A DNA stretch of 64,000 nucleotides, from positions 1-64,000 of the forward strand of contig NZ_JAVDXW010000001.1 in the NCBI RefSeq assembly GCF_031458135.1, in the 5' to 3' direction. How positions within the stretch are numbered: position 1 is the first letter of the stretch; every line of letters starts with the position of its first letter. The stretch is from Haloactinomyces albus (GTDB lineage Bacteria; Actinomycetota; Actinomycetes; Mycobacteriales; Pseudonocardiaceae). Below are positions 1 through 8,746 of this stretch, piece after piece. Position numbers and translations under genes: made by a program. The notes under the pieces were generated by a model, which was given only the letters and a program-made list of their open reading frames with translations, had not been told where the DNA came from and did no database searches.

Positions 1-1
1 C

Positions 2-875
2 AGCACGATCCGCAACGACACCAACCATCTGGCGCTTATCCGGGAGTGGTTTGGGCGGCCGTTGTGGGAGATGCAGCCGGCTGATGCCGACGAGTATTTC
101 GGGCCGGTTCCCGGCCGGATTCGCCGAGGTGGTCCGAGCTTGGTTACTGACCCTCCTCGACGGTGACAGCCGCACCCGGCCCCGGTCGCCCGACCGGACT
201 CTACGTCTCCTTCAAGTTCGCCAGGCCGGTCATCGAACAGTGGTCCCTCGACCACGATCACCTCCGGGAGATCACCACCGCCGACGTCACAAACGCGGTC
301 TCGTCTTCGCTAACCCCACCGCTCATCTGAAGGCCGGCCGCGTCGATCCTGACTTGATTCCGTTGACTGACAGCGAGATCCGCGCCATCGAACAGACCGT
401 CACCAACCCAGCGCAACGCCTGATCGTCGCGCTGGCCGCCGTCCACGCCACCAGTTCCGGGACGATCCGACACCTCACGCTCGACGATCTCGACCTGCCC
501 AACCGGCGCATCACCCTCGCAGGCCACAACCAAAGACTCGGCGAGTTGACCCTCCGCGCACTGCGGTCCTGGCTCGACCACCGACGTGCTGTCTGGCCAC
601 ATAGCCCGAACCGGCACGTCTTGCTGGCGGGCAGGACCGCCCTGGAGACCAAGCCGGTCAGCCACATCTACATCCTGGACGCGATGCGCGACCTCGGCGT
701 CAGTGTCGACCGCATCCGCACCGACCGCATCCTGCACGAGGCGCTGACGGCCGGACCGGATCCGCTGCACCTGTCCCTGGTGTTCAACCTGTCCATCTCG
801 GCCGGCAGCCGATACGCAGACATCGCCGAACGCCTGCTCGACAGCCAGCTCGAACACGACGCCACCGGACAGTGA
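2..875 (+). pseudogene. Degenerate tyrosine-recombinase (phage-type integrase)
   Basis: Pieces of one integrase appear in order but in three reading frames. An N-terminal SAM-like piece (TIRNDTNHLALIREWFGRPL) is open from base 2 to a stop at 164. A middle piece (FARPVIEQWSLDHDHLREIT) is in the frame starting at base 190. The catalytic half, about from base 290, reads RHKRGLVFANPTAHLKAG and ends with RYADIAERLLDSQ at 875. At least two frameshifts or small deletions are therefore needed, and the gene also runs off the left edge. The order and motifs match actinobacterial tyrosine integrases, but no catalytic Arg/His-x-x-Arg/Tyr set is recognisable in the last frame. It is a dead mobile-element gene marking the window start as an insertion hotspot. 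Confidence 0.75.
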
Positions 876-1307
876 CCGAAGCAGCGGCAAACCAGTTACC
901 GTGAATCCGCCGGTTTCCCGGATCCCAACCGCGTTCAGGCCGTGGGTTCCCGCCGAAGTCCCTGTTGGAGAGGTATCCGACGCACAGATCGAGCAGACGG
1001 GCCTGCGCGGCCACGTCACGATCTCGCCCCGGTTCGTGCTGCAACCGCCCGCCACACCTGATGATCTCACGGTGCGGATCGGCCGAGCTGTTGGGCATGA
1101 TGGCCAGCCCCAAACGGGTTTTCTCGTGGTGTGTGAACGCTGCACGGGCGGATCCAGCAGAGGTAATCCCGTTCGGCACGTGCTGGCTACCCACCAGTCT
1201 GCGCTCTGGCCAGGAGACGCCCAGCGTCACGAGAACGTGCAGGGACTGCGCGAACACGGTTCATCACCAGGGACTGGTGATGATGAGGAAGGCAACGAGG
1301 AACGCGC
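876..1307. other. No recognisable gene
   Basis: About 430 bases between the integrase relic and the MFS gene. Long frames are open on both strands, but their translations are arginine/proline-rich, lack a plausible ribosome binding site, and resemble no family I know. It is probably further mobile-element debris. Confidence 0.5.
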
Positions 1308-2741
1308 TTACCATGCTGGATCATCTAGTTTCTTCGCCGACCTGCTCGTCGTCCCTTCGGGCCTACTTGATCTGCTCCCGGACTGCTCCGGCCCGGAACT
1401 GGTCCGTCGCAATCGGAGGGCGATCGATGCCGCGAGCACGAAGACCGCGGCCTCGTAGGACATGGCGTGGCCGAACGCCGCGCTGGCACTGTCCGCCGGC
1501 GCGAAATAGGCCATCCCGGCCGCCGTCACCCCGATCGTGCCGCCGAGCTGCTGAGCCGTGGGCAGCAGCCCGGACACCGAACTCGCCGCAGCGCACCGCA
1601 CACTCGCCAGCACCAGTGCGAACACCGAGGCTGTGAACAGGCCGAACGCCGCGCCACCGGCCGCCAGCACCGGCAGGGCCGCCACGCGCCCGGCCCCGGT
1701 GCCGATAAGCAGCGCGAGCGCCATGGCCATACCCGTCAGGACCAGCGCTGCGACCGTCAGCGCCGTCGGACCCAGGTGACGGGAGAAGGACGGGGCTGCC
1801 CGGCTGCCCGGGATGGCCGCGGCGGCGAACGGCGCCGACACCAGCGCGGCGGACAGCGCCGAATATCCGAGGGCGGACTGCAGGTGCAGGAACAGCAGAT
1901 ACGTGAACGACGGCACCCCGGCGTTGAAGACGAACACCAGCAGCACGCCCCGCCGCGCGGTCCCATCTCGCAGAACCGACGGGTGAATCAGGGGGTCCTG
2001 CCGATGCCGGAGGGTGCGGACGAAGCAGCTGAGAACCACCGCGGCCACGGCGAAGGATGCCCACGTCCACCAGGGCCAGCCTGCCTCCCGGCCCAGCGCG
2101 CACGGCAGAATCAGCGCACCGAAGCCAGTGGTGGCCAGCGTCGCCCCGACCCAGTCCACGCGCTGCTCGTCCGTACCGCGCGTACGAGGTAGCAGGGTCG
2201 CCCCCGTCAGCGAGACGAGCGTTACCGGCAGCGTGACCAGGAAGACCGCGCGCCAGCCGAGGCCGAAGAGGTCGGCGCCGATAAGCAGCCCACCGACGAG
2301 CGGGCCGGCCAGCGAGGCCACGCCCATCGTGGCGCCGTACAGGGCGAGGGCTCGTGGCCGACGTTCCGGGGAAACGCCGGTGTGGATGAGCGAGAGCACC
2401 TGCGGGGCGACCAGGCCACTGCCCGCGCCCTGAACCAGCCGGGCCGCGATCAGCCATCCGGCGCCGGGCGCGGCGGCGCAAGCCATCGAGCCGACCGTGA
2501 ACACCGCTGTGCCCAGTACGAACAGTCGCCGGTAACCGTATCTGTCGCCCAGCCGTGCGGCGGTGACGAGCAGACACGCGTATGCCAGGGTGTATCCGAC
2601 CAGCACGAGCTGCACCGCACCGGGGCCCGTGCCCAGGCCGGACCGAATGGCCGGAGCGGCGATCTGCGCGATCGTGACGTTGAGCAGCTGCACGAAGGTC
2701 GTACTCAGCACCACCGGCAGCAGGAATCGCCGGTCGTTCAT
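1308..2741 (-). CDS. MFS drug exporter (DHA2-like)
   Basis: A 477-residue major facilitator transporter in the plasma membrane, probably proton-coupled export of a small molecule. Hydrophobic segments run through the protein. The conserved MFS motif A region after TM2 is visible as ARLGDRYGYRRLFVLG, followed by an antiporter-type stretch, RLVQGAGSGLVAPQ. The C-terminal tail after the last membrane segment is polar and low in complexity. The ATG at 2741 was chosen because it overlaps the stop of the upstream hydrolase by four bases (ATGA), so the two genes are translationally coupled. The longer upstream frame is just hydrolase antiframe. LysR lies divergently beyond the hydrolase and is the likely regulator. 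The substrate is unknown. Confidence 0.85.
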   Translation of the reverse strand: MNDRRFLLPVVLSTTFVQLLNVTIAQIAAPAIRSGLGTGPGAVQLVLVGYTLAYACLLVTAARLGDRYGYRRLFVLGTAVFTVGSMACAAAPGAGWLIAARLVQGAGSGLVAPQVLSLIHTGVSPERRPRALALYGATMGVASLAGPLVGGLLIGADLFGLGWRAVFLVTLPVTLVSLTGATLLPRTRGTDEQRVDWVGATLATTGFGALILPCALGREAGWPWWTWASFAVAAVVLSCFVRTLRHRQDPLIHPSVLRDGTARRGVLLVFVFNAGVPSFTYLLFLHLQSALGYSALSAALVSAPFAAAAIPGSRAAPSFSRHLGPTALTVAALVLTGMAMALALLIGTGAGRVAALPVLAAGGAAFGLFTASVFALVLASVRCAAASSVSGLLPTAQQLGGTIGVTAAGMAYFAPADSASAAFGHAMSYEAAVFVLAASIALRLRRTSSGPEQSGSRSSRPEGTTSRSAKKLDDPAW

Positions 2742-3601
2742 CGGACCAGGGCCTCGGCGAGTTCCCGCGGCCGGGCGGCGAACGGGCTGTGGCTGCCCGG
2801 CAGGGTGCGGACGGTGAACGGCTCGTCCGGCATGTCCCGGTCGGCCTCCGCGATCATCAGGTCCTGTGCGGCCGTCGGTTGCGCCCGGTCTTCCGCGCAG
2901 CGCAGGAAGGTACGCGGGATACGGCCCCACTGCGCCGCGGTCAGCGTGATCGGGGTCGCCGGGATGGCCAGCGGCAGGTCGGGGATCAGCGCGGAGCGCC
3001 AGCGGTCGAAGCGGTCGGTGGGCGTGTCGTGGTAATGGGTCTGCCGCAGCTCCTCGACGTAGGAGGGGTCCGGTGAGAGCGGGTCGATCCGTACGGCGCC
3101 CAGCGCCTCGGGGTCACCGAGGTTGAGGTCCTGCCCCCGTGCGGTGGCGTTCTCGGGGGCGCCGAGGTAGTCGAAAAACCGGGGGCGGCCTGCGGGGACG
3201 AACGCGGAGACGTAGATGATGCGGTCGACCAGCTCGGACGCGCGTTCCGCGGCCAGCGACGCGGGACCGCCGCCCGCGCTGTGAGCGACGAGCACAACAC
3301 GGCGGTAGCGGCGGACCTTGCGCAGCGTGTCCAGGACGGCATCGGCGCAGTCGTCCATCGTCACGTCGGCGAGCGGCGACCTCTCGGTCAGCAGACCGGG
3401 TCGATCGGGCAGCAGGTGCCCGCTGGGCAGGGAAGCGTCAAAGCCGTGCCCAGGCAGGTCAACGGCCACGCTCGCGGCACCGAGACCGGCGAGTACCCGC
3501 TGCGTTGCCGCCCACTGCCACGAGCCGTGCCAGGCGCCGTGCACGAGAACGAAGACGGTGCTGTTCAGATCGGTGCACGTGGTGTTCGGGGATGGCGTCA
3601 T
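2738..3601 (-). CDS. Alpha/beta-hydrolase, methylesterase-like
   Basis: A 287-residue cytoplasmic alpha/beta-hydrolase. The oxyanion-hole strand is FVLVHGAWHGSWQW near the N-terminus. The nucleophile elbow is VAHSAGGGP (Ser), and the catalytic histidine is in LPGSHSPF near the C-terminus, with an acid residue in the stretch before it. The HGAWHGSW start and overall length resemble plant methyl-esterase/hydroxynitrile-lyase-like members, so an ester substrate is likely but unproven. The ATG at 3601 is preferred over an upstream ATG at 3637 because GGGAG lies just upstream. First gene of a two-gene operon with the MFS exporter and divergent from LysR, a common arrangement for detoxifying a small aromatic or lactone compound. 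Confidence 0.85.
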   Translation of the reverse strand: MTPSPNTTCTDLNSTVFVLVHGAWHGSWQWAATQRVLAGLGAASVAVDLPGHGFDASLPSGHLLPDRPGLLTERSPLADVTMDDCADAVLDTLRKVRRYRRVVLVAHSAGGGPASLAAERASELVDRIIYVSAFVPAGRPRFFDYLGAPENATARGQDLNLGDPEALGAVRIDPLSPDPSYVEELRQTHYHDTPTDRFDRWRSALIPDLPLAIPATPITLTAAQWGRIPRTFLRCAEDRAQPTAAQDLMIAEADRDMPDEPFTVRTLPGSHSPFAARPRELAEALVR

Positions 3602-3645
3602 GACTCCCATCCCAGTCGGTGACGACAGCACCATCAAGTGAAAGA

Positions 3646-3685
3646 TATGGAATGCTGTTTGGCGATACTTTTAATGTATGGAATG
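3646..3685. promoter_or_regulatory. Direct repeat in the LysR/hydrolase divergent promoter
   Basis: The 9-mer TATGGAATG occurs twice, at 3646-3654 and 3677-3685, with starts 31 bp apart (about three helical turns). The stretch is AT-richer than its surroundings and lies between the divergent starts at 3601 and 3693. It is a plausible LysR site or promoter element, though no perfect T-N11-A dyad is seen. Confidence 0.35.
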
Positions 3686-3692
3686 GAGGATC

Positions 3693-4622
3693 ATGGAAAC
3701 GCGGCATCTCCGGTATGCGCTTGCCCTCGCCGAGCACGGACACTTCGGTCGGGCGGCCCGCGCGCTGGGCATCGCACAGCCCCCGCTGTCCAAACAAATC
3801 GCCGACCTGGAGCGCGAAGTCGGGGTCCGGCTGTTCGACCGCACGCGCCAGGGCGTGCTCCCGACCGGCGCGGGTGAGGCGTTTCTCGTCCGAGCGCGGC
3901 AGGCACTGGAGGAGATGACGGCCGCCGCTGTCGACGCTGACCGGGCGGCGCGCGGCGAGACGGGTCGACTGCGCTTGGGGTTCATCGCCTCCGCACTGCT
4001 CGAGCCGCTGCCGGACGTCCTGGGCCGGTTCGGCCGCGAGCGGCCCGACGTACGGCTGGAGCTACACGAGATGGCATCCGGCCGCAGCACCGCCGCTCTC
4101 ATCGCCGGAGAACTGGACGTGGCCGTCACCCTCGGACCACCACGGGGCGCCGGGGCCGAACACCTGGTGTCCGTCCCGGTCGGGCACGCCCATCTGACCG
4201 CCGTCGTCGGCAGCGCGCACCCCTACGCCGGCCAGGCGTCCGTGAGCGTGGACCAGCTGCGGCGGCAGCCGCTGATCGTGGCCGCCGGGGAGGACGAGCC
4301 CGCGATCGCCACCGGGCTGCGCACCCTACTGGGCGAGGACGCCGCCGCGCTGGACGGTGCGACCGTTGCCAGGGACGTGCACACGATCATCGGTCTGGCC
4401 GCCTGCGAGGTCGGCGTGGGCCTCGGACCCTCCCGCATGCTGTCGGCCCCGCGCCCGGGGGTCCGGTTCTGCGAAGTGACCCCACGCACGGCGCTGCCCG
4501 ACCTCGTCCTGTCCTTCGCCGACCGGAACCGCTCCCCAGTGCTGGGCGCCTTCCTCGACACCGTCCGCAGGAACTGCCCCGACGTCGGCGCCGCGCTCGA
4601 CCGGCGATCGGGCCACGCATAA
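3693..4622 (+). CDS. LysR-family transcriptional regulator
   Basis: A 309-residue LysR-type regulator. The N-terminal winged helix-turn-helix is METRHLRYALALAEHGHFGR followed by AARALGIAQPPLSKQIADLE at residues 1-60. The effector-binding fold follows a linker helix, with the usual PDVRLELHEM and ELDVAVTLG stretches. The ATG at 3693 is preferred to one 15 bases upstream because GGAGG precedes it and METRHLRYF-type starts are typical of the family. It is divergent from the hydrolase/MFS operon and most likely controls it in response to the substrate of the pump or hydrolase. Length is normal and nothing is missing. Confidence 0.92.
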   Translation: METRHLRYALALAEHGHFGRAARALGIAQPPLSKQIADLEREVGVRLFDRTRQGVLPTGAGEAFLVRARQALEEMTAAAVDADRAARGETGRLRLGFIASALLEPLPDVLGRFGRERPDVRLELHEMASGRSTAALIAGELDVAVTLGPPRGAGAEHLVSVPVGHAHLTAVVGSAHPYAGQASVSVDQLRRQPLIVAAGEDEPAIATGLRTLLGEDAAALDGATVARDVHTIIGLAACEVGVGLGPSRMLSAPRPGVRFCEVTPRTALPDLVLSFADRNRSPVLGAFLDTVRRNCPDVGAALDRRSGHA

Positions 4623-5060
4623 GTATCGGATTCGGTTCCACCACAGGGGTGGGACAGTCGGGGGCTACCGCTTCAGTTCAGGCCCGACGCCAGGCGGACT
4701 CATCGGCAGCAGAGCAGATCCCGTCCGCGCGGGTGGATGCTCACGCCAGCAAGCCGATCACAAGGACCCGCACGACCCGAAGCTAACACTCACCCCACCA
4801 CGGCCTCGTACTCCTGAATACCTCCGAGTCGCACAGTGGCAGAGGCTCCAACATCCGGCTGTACCGGCCCGATGGACCACCGACTTCCCACTCCTTCACG
4901 GCTCAGGACAACTTCAGGAGCACGGGGTCGACCAGCGCGTTTTCCCGCGCTGCGACTGTCAGGAGCCCCGCAACGGGGTTCGTCAGTGACACTTCCTGGC
5001 GAGTGTCGGCGACGTGCGGCACGATCGGCTCGCCTGTAAGCAAGTAGAAGGAGGTGGCGC
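4623..5060. other. Intergenic stretch with a mobile-element-like repeat
   Basis: About 440 bases with no credible gene. It holds one copy of a 47-nt repeat (4874-4920) and ends in the strong ribosome binding site of the following VOC gene. The short frames across it are not convincing. Confidence 0.6.
4874..4920 (+). repeat. 47-nt dispersed repeat, copy A
   Basis: Matches 9627-9673 with one difference (A versus G at the 38th base). It starts GGACCACCGACTTCCCACTC. The flanking sequences differ, so the boundaries are sharp. Copy B abuts the truncation point of a serine-recombinase relic, so this is probably an end or tail of a mobile element. Confidence 0.85.
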
Positions 5061-5432
5061 ATGCTGCTGGGGATCAACAAGGTGCGGATCGGGGTCGTAG
5101 ATCAAGAGCGCGCCAAGCGGTTCTGGGTCGACACATTGGGCTGCGAGCTGGTTCAGGACGCCAGCTACGGTGACGAGCGCTGGCTGGAGGTGCGGTTGCC
5201 GGACGACGCCACCCTGATTTTGGAGCGCCACGACGGTGATCCTGACGACGACACGCCCCGGGGCCAACCCAACACCCCGGTCTTTCTCGCCTGCGACGAC
5301 GTCGACGCAACCTGGCGTGAACTCGTCGAGCGTGGCGTGAACTTCGTGCAAGAACCCACCGATCTCTTCTTCGGCCGCTGGGCCTTGTTCGAGGACGGCC
5401 AAGGCAACAGATTCCCGCTGAGCGTCCGGTGA
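5061..5432 (+). CDS. VOC-family (glyoxalase/bleomycin-resistance-like) protein
   Basis: A 123-residue single vicinal-oxygen-chelate domain. It has the family order: INKVRIGVVDQERAKRFWVD at the start, a WLEVRLPDDATLIL strand in the middle, then ACDDVDATWRELVERGVNF and a closing FEDGQGNRFPLS strand whose Glu/Asp cluster is where metal ligands usually sit. The start is set by a near-perfect ribosome binding site, AGAAGGAGG. The gene stands alone between mobile-element debris. Possible roles are fosfomycin/bleomycin-type resistance or a small dioxygenase-like function; the sequence alone does not decide. Confidence 0.85.
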   Translation: MLLGINKVRIGVVDQERAKRFWVDTLGCELVQDASYGDERWLEVRLPDDATLILERHDGDPDDDTPRGQPNTPVFLACDDVDATWRELVERGVNFVQEPTDLFFGRWALFEDGQGNRFPLSVR

Positions 5433-5453
5433 CGGATCGGCGGATTCGAGCGG

Positions 5454-5660
5454 TCATTGCAACAGCAGTGGTCCGATCAGCTCGATCGGCTTGGCGAAGT
5501 CTAATTGCTTGCGGGGTCGATCGTTGAGCTCGGCAGCAACGGCGTCGAGGTCGGCTTCGCTGTGTACCGACAGGTCGGTGCCTTTCGGGAAATACTGGCG
5601 CAGCAAGCCGTTGCCGTTCGTGTTCTCGTTGGTGCCGCCCTGCCAGCCCCCGGCCGCGCC
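5454..5660 (-). pseudogene. IS30-family transposase, C-terminal remnant
   Basis: The translation contains the IS30 C-terminal signature GGTNENTNGNGLLRQYFPKG followed by DLSVHSEADLDAVAAELNDR and PRKQLDF, the end of the DDE catalytic domain including the last catalytic Glu region (NENTNG). Everything N-terminal is missing. A two-residue NG duplication sits in the normally invariant NENTNGLLRQ. A motif GTTGCAAC-(7-11 nt)-GAACCC, seen near 5697 and again near 5782, may be remnant element ends. It is a dead insertion-sequence tail. Confidence 0.85.
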
Positions 5661-5944
5661 GCGGACGAACACCACCCCTCCGATACTCAGGTGTGTTGCA
5701 ACCACCGCATGAACCCGGAGAACCTTACGGACACCCGGCGATCAGTGGTGTGACTCGCCGCGACCTCGACCAGCGGCGTTGCAACGATCAATAGAACCCA
5801 CGCACCTTCAGTGAGATTTTCACCGTACTAGGTTACTGAGAGAACCCTGGTCAGCGACGTGCCAGCGCATGGCGGTGCGTCGCGCCCGAGACGGTCGGGC
5901 GAGGTTGTCTCAGTGGGGGTTCGGCTGTGCGATGGCCGCGTTGA

Positions 5945-6550
5945 TCAATTGGGAGCGCATGTCGCTGTCGGCTTGTTCTCGGTGCGGGGACGCAGTCCGT
6001 CTACGAGCAGGTCGAGCAGGCGCTCGACCTGCTGCCGCTGGTCCGGCTGTTGGCAAGCGAGCAGCACCCCGGCGAGGCCGGCGACCACGTCCTCGGCGGA
6101 GACATCGTCGCGCAGGCTGCCGGCCGTGATGCCGGCGTCGAGCATGGTTCGGACTGCCGCGCTCAGGTGCTGCCGGGTGTCGGTGGAAGTGATGGCGCCG
6201 GAGGCGATTACGGCCCGCAACGTCTCGGCCATGCCCTGCTTGGTGGCCACGAAGTCGGCGTAGTGCCCCATCCAGGCGCGCAGGGCCTGTTCGGGCGGCA
6301 TCGTGGCGACCAGCTCGTCGGCACCGTCGCACAGGCGGGCCAATTCGTTGCGGTACACCGCCTCGATCAACGCTTCCCGTGATGGGAAGTGTCGGTACAG
6401 AGTGCCGATGCCGACACCGGCGTCTCGCGCGATCGCCTCCAGCGCCACCGTCCCCTGCGAGACACGGAAGGCTTCCAGGGCGGTCTCGATAATCCGCTGG
6501 CGGTTGCGCTTCGCGTCCGCACGCTCGGCACCGTGAGCACCGTCCGACAT
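5945..6550 (-). CDS. TetR-family repressor
   Basis: A 201-residue TetR regulator. The N-terminal helix-turn-helix is RQRIIETALEAFRVSQGTVA then LEAIARDAGVGIGTLYRHFP at about residues 17-60. The C-terminal ligand domain contains the ADFVATKQGMAETLRAVIAS and DVVAGLAGVLLACQQPDQR stretches typical of the AcrR-like group with TetR_C_33-type tails. It is divergent from an aldo/keto reductase and separated by 91 bp carrying two related palindromes, so it very likely represses both itself and the reductase. Start ATG at 6550. Confidence 0.93.
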   Translation of the reverse strand: MSDGAHGAERADAKRNRQRIIETALEAFRVSQGTVALEAIARDAGVGIGTLYRHFPSREALIEAVYRNELARLCDGADELVATMPPEQALRAWMGHYADFVATKQGMAETLRAVIASGAITSTDTRQHLSAAVRTMLDAGITAGSLRDDVSAEDVVAGLAGVLLACQQPDQRQQVERLLDLLVDGLRPRTENKPTATCAPN

Positions 6551-6554
6551 AAGT

Positions 6555-6618
6555 GGAGGATCCTCCGTTTTGGGTGTAAGGTCCGTCGTAGGCGGAGGGT
6601 CCTCCGCCTACGACGGAC
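6555..6618. promoter_or_regulatory. Twin TetR operators, one inside a 38-bp perfect inverted repeat
   Basis: Operator 1 is the perfect palindrome GGAGGATCCTCC at 6555-6566. Operator 2 is GGAGGGTCCTCC at 6594-6605, the centre of a perfect inverted repeat with 18-bp arms (6581-6598 GTCCGTCGTAGGCGGAGG and 6601-6618) and a 2-nt spacer. Both lie between the divergent TetR and reductase starts. The shared GGAGGRTCCTCC core is the likely TetR site. Confidence 0.8.
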
Positions 6619-6641
6619 ATGCTAGTACGGAGGTAACCGTG

Positions 6642-7544
6642 ATGGCCGAGACCGCGCAGGTGCATCCGAACGGAACCGACGCACCGGGACGCCTCGGCGG
6701 CCGGCCCGTGAACCGGGTCGGCTACGGCGCCATGCAACTGGAGAACGCCGAGCGGGAGCAGGCGGTGAGCCTGCTGCGCCGAGCCGTGGAATGGGGTGTC
6801 GACCACGTCGACACCGCGCAGTTTTACGGCGACGGCCACGTCAACGAGCTGATCCGCACTGCGCTGCACCCCTACCCCGAGCACCTCGTGGTGGTCAGCA
6901 AGGTCGGTGCCGTCCACGACGACGGCGGCCAGTACGGCCTGGCCCCGGCGCAACGGCCGGAAGACCTGCGCGCCAGCGTCGAGGCCAATCTGCGCAGCTT
7001 GGGCGTCGAGCGGTTGGATGTGGTCAACCTGCGGCGCCTCGACGGCGGTGGTCCCGGCATCCAGGCGAGCGGGGATCAGCTCGTCGATCTGGACGACCAG
7101 CTCGCCGAGCTGGTGGCCCTGCGACAGGAAGGCAAGATCGACGACATCGGGTTGAGCAACGTTACCCAGGACCAGCTCCGGCACGCGCTGCCAATCGGCA
7201 TCGCGTGTGTCCAGAACTGCTACAACTTGCTCGACCGTTCCGGTGAGTCGGTGCTCGACGAGTGCCGCGCCCACGACATCGCGTGGGTGCCGTTCTTCCC
7301 GCTCGGCTCCGCCTTGCCGGGCATGGCCAAAGTCACCGATCATCCCGCGGTGACCGCGGCCGCCGAGCGCGCGGGTGCGACACCGGCGCAGGTGGGCCTG
7401 GCCTGGTTGTTGGCCCACGCTCCCCAGGTACTGCTCATCCCCGGCACCACCGACCCCGCCCACCTGGAACAGAACTTCGACGCGGCCGACATTCAGCTCA
7501 GCCCCGAAACCGTTGCCGAGCTCGATGAGCTCGGCAACGAATGA
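6642..7544 (+). CDS. Aldo/keto reductase
   Basis: A 300-residue NADPH-dependent oxidoreductase with the aldo/keto-reductase barrel. The GYGAMQLENAEREQAVSLLR start is followed by WGVDHVDTAQFYGDGHVNEL, with the catalytic Asp (VDTAQFYG) and Tyr (FYGDG). Next come VVVSKVG (catalytic Lys) and the LLIPGTTDPAHLEQNF cofactor loop near the C-terminus. The usual catalytic His region reads NLRRLDGG here instead of the typical HR or HxxD stretch, a small oddity. ATG 6642 follows CGGAGGT. It is transcribed away from TetR through the twin operators and is probably induced by a reactive carbonyl compound. Confidence 0.92.
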   Translation: MAETAQVHPNGTDAPGRLGGRPVNRVGYGAMQLENAEREQAVSLLRRAVEWGVDHVDTAQFYGDGHVNELIRTALHPYPEHLVVVSKVGAVHDDGGQYGLAPAQRPEDLRASVEANLRSLGVERLDVVNLRRLDGGGPGIQASGDQLVDLDDQLAELVALRQEGKIDDIGLSNVTQDQLRHALPIGIACVQNCYNLLDRSGESVLDECRAHDIAWVPFFPLGSALPGMAKVTDHPAVTAAAERAGATPAQVGLAWLLAHAPQVLLIPGTTDPAHLEQNFDAADIQLSPETVAELDELGNE

Positions 7545-7683
7545 CCGCAGGACTGCTCCTGATTCACGACCTATTTCATTCAGCGATTCCTTGCGTACAG
7601 AGGTTCAGAGCTCGTCGTCGAGGTCGGAGGAGTGTCGCGAACCAGTCGTCGATGTCCGTGCGATCGGATGTAGGGCGCTGTGT

Positions 7684-7984
7684 TCACAACCCGGCTTCGG
7701 TGTCGTCGTAGGCGTCGGTGATGACCAAGGTGTGGGGGTCCAGCCGATCGGCCTGATCGAGGTCGGCCGCCGCGTCCGCCGCGATGTGCTGGACGTGCTC
7801 CGGAACCGCGCTGCCCGGGGCTGGCCACGTGGCATCGGTTCTGCTACTGCCGAGCCGGCCCAGAAAGCTGCGTTCTCACTCCGGTCCACAACAGCCCGGT
7901 GAGCCCGGATCCGATGGAGACCTTCTTCGCTCCGGTGAGCAGCTCGGGCGGGCAGTGCGGGGGAGTCGAGTCAGTGGTGGTCAT
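7684..7984 (-). pseudogene. Unrecognised broken gene
   Basis: Within the 490-base gap 7545-8037, a start with MTTTDSTPPHCPPELLTGAK runs from 7984 to a TAG at 7844. A second piece, PEHVQHIAADAAADLDQADR, continues in another frame to a stop at 7684, ending DDTEAGL. The two could be one small gene split by a frameshift, but I recognise neither part. The rest of the gap shows nothing. Confidence 0.3.
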
Positions 7985-8037
7985 CTCTGTCTTTCAGATC
8001 AGTTCGCGTGTGTGTTGCTGCCGCGTTGTGCTGATGG

Positions 8038-8712
8038 TCAGGATTGCGCGGTGGGTTCGGGCGTGCGGAGCGCGGTGACCGCTGAGGCGAACATGGTCGA
8101 CTTGATCGCCCCGAGCGTGTCGCGGTTCTTGCCCGCGAGGGGACGCACGAGCTCGACCGCCGTGCGCACCACGTCGCCTTCGTCGGCGACCTGGTCGACC
8201 AGACCGCGCTCGCGGGCCTGCGTCCCGCCGAAACGCCGCCCTGTCGTCATCGCCTCGACGGCGGCGGCAGGTGTGAGCTTGCCCTGGATCAGCGCGGCCA
8301 TCCCCGGCGTGAACGGGACGTCGATATCGACTTCTGGGAAGCAGAAGAAACCCCGATCGGCGCGCATGACCCGAAAGTCGTGCGCCAGGGCCAGCATCGC
8401 CCCGGCGCCGAACGCGTGGCCGTGCACCGCCGCGACCGCAGGCACGGGCAGCGTCAGCACGCGGGCCAACAGTTCCTGCACGTCGGCACGGTACGAGGCC
8501 AGCTGGTCGGCGTGCTCGGTGATCCACTCCAGGTCGAGTCCGTTGGAGTAGAACTTGCCCTGGCCCGTGGTGACGAGCGCCCCGGCATCGGAATGGGCAA
8601 CCACGGTGTCCAGCGACGCGTTCACCTCGTTGAGCCAGTCCGGTGAGAACCGGTTCTCGTCATCGCCGAGGTCCAGGACGAAGACGCCGTCATCTTCGTG
8701 CAACGGGGGCAT
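8038..8712 (-). CDS. Enoyl-CoA hydratase/isomerase family protein
   Basis: A 224-residue crotonase-fold protein. The oxyanion-hole pieces are GQGKFYSNGLDLEWI and AVHGHAFGAGAMLALAHDFR, and the later helix region is FPEVDIDVPFTPGMAALIQG. The YSNGLDLEW stretch resembles plant and fungal delta3,delta2-enoyl-CoA isomerases more than classical hydratases, so fatty-acid double-bond isomerisation is the better guess. ATG at 8712 follows AAGGAAGG. It is 34 bases downstream of a TetR gene on the same strand and probably co-transcribed. Position of the acidic catalytic residue: Glu in FPEVDID. Confidence 0.88.
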   Translation of the reverse strand: MPPLHEDDGVFVLDLGDDENRFSPDWLNEVNASLDTVVAHSDAGALVTTGQGKFYSNGLDLEWITEHADQLASYRADVQELLARVLTLPVPAVAAVHGHAFGAGAMLALAHDFRVMRADRGFFCFPEVDIDVPFTPGMAALIQGKLTPAAAVEAMTTGRRFGGTQARERGLVDQVADEGDVVRTAVELVRPLAGKNRDTLGAIKSTMFASAVTALRTPEPTAQS

Positions 8713-8746
8713 CGCAGTTCCTTCCTTGTCAGTGGTCGTGGTCGGC

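Noticed and set aside
258-1145. 295-codon open frame on the minus strand
   Set aside because: Antisense to the integrase relic, compositionally typical of GC-rich shadow frames, no motif and no ribosome binding site.
5697-5815. Possible IS30 terminal repeats (GTTGCAAC followed by GAACCC, twice)
   Set aside because: Suggestive of element ends, but the spacing differs between copies and the partner end is not found on the other side of the transposase remnant.
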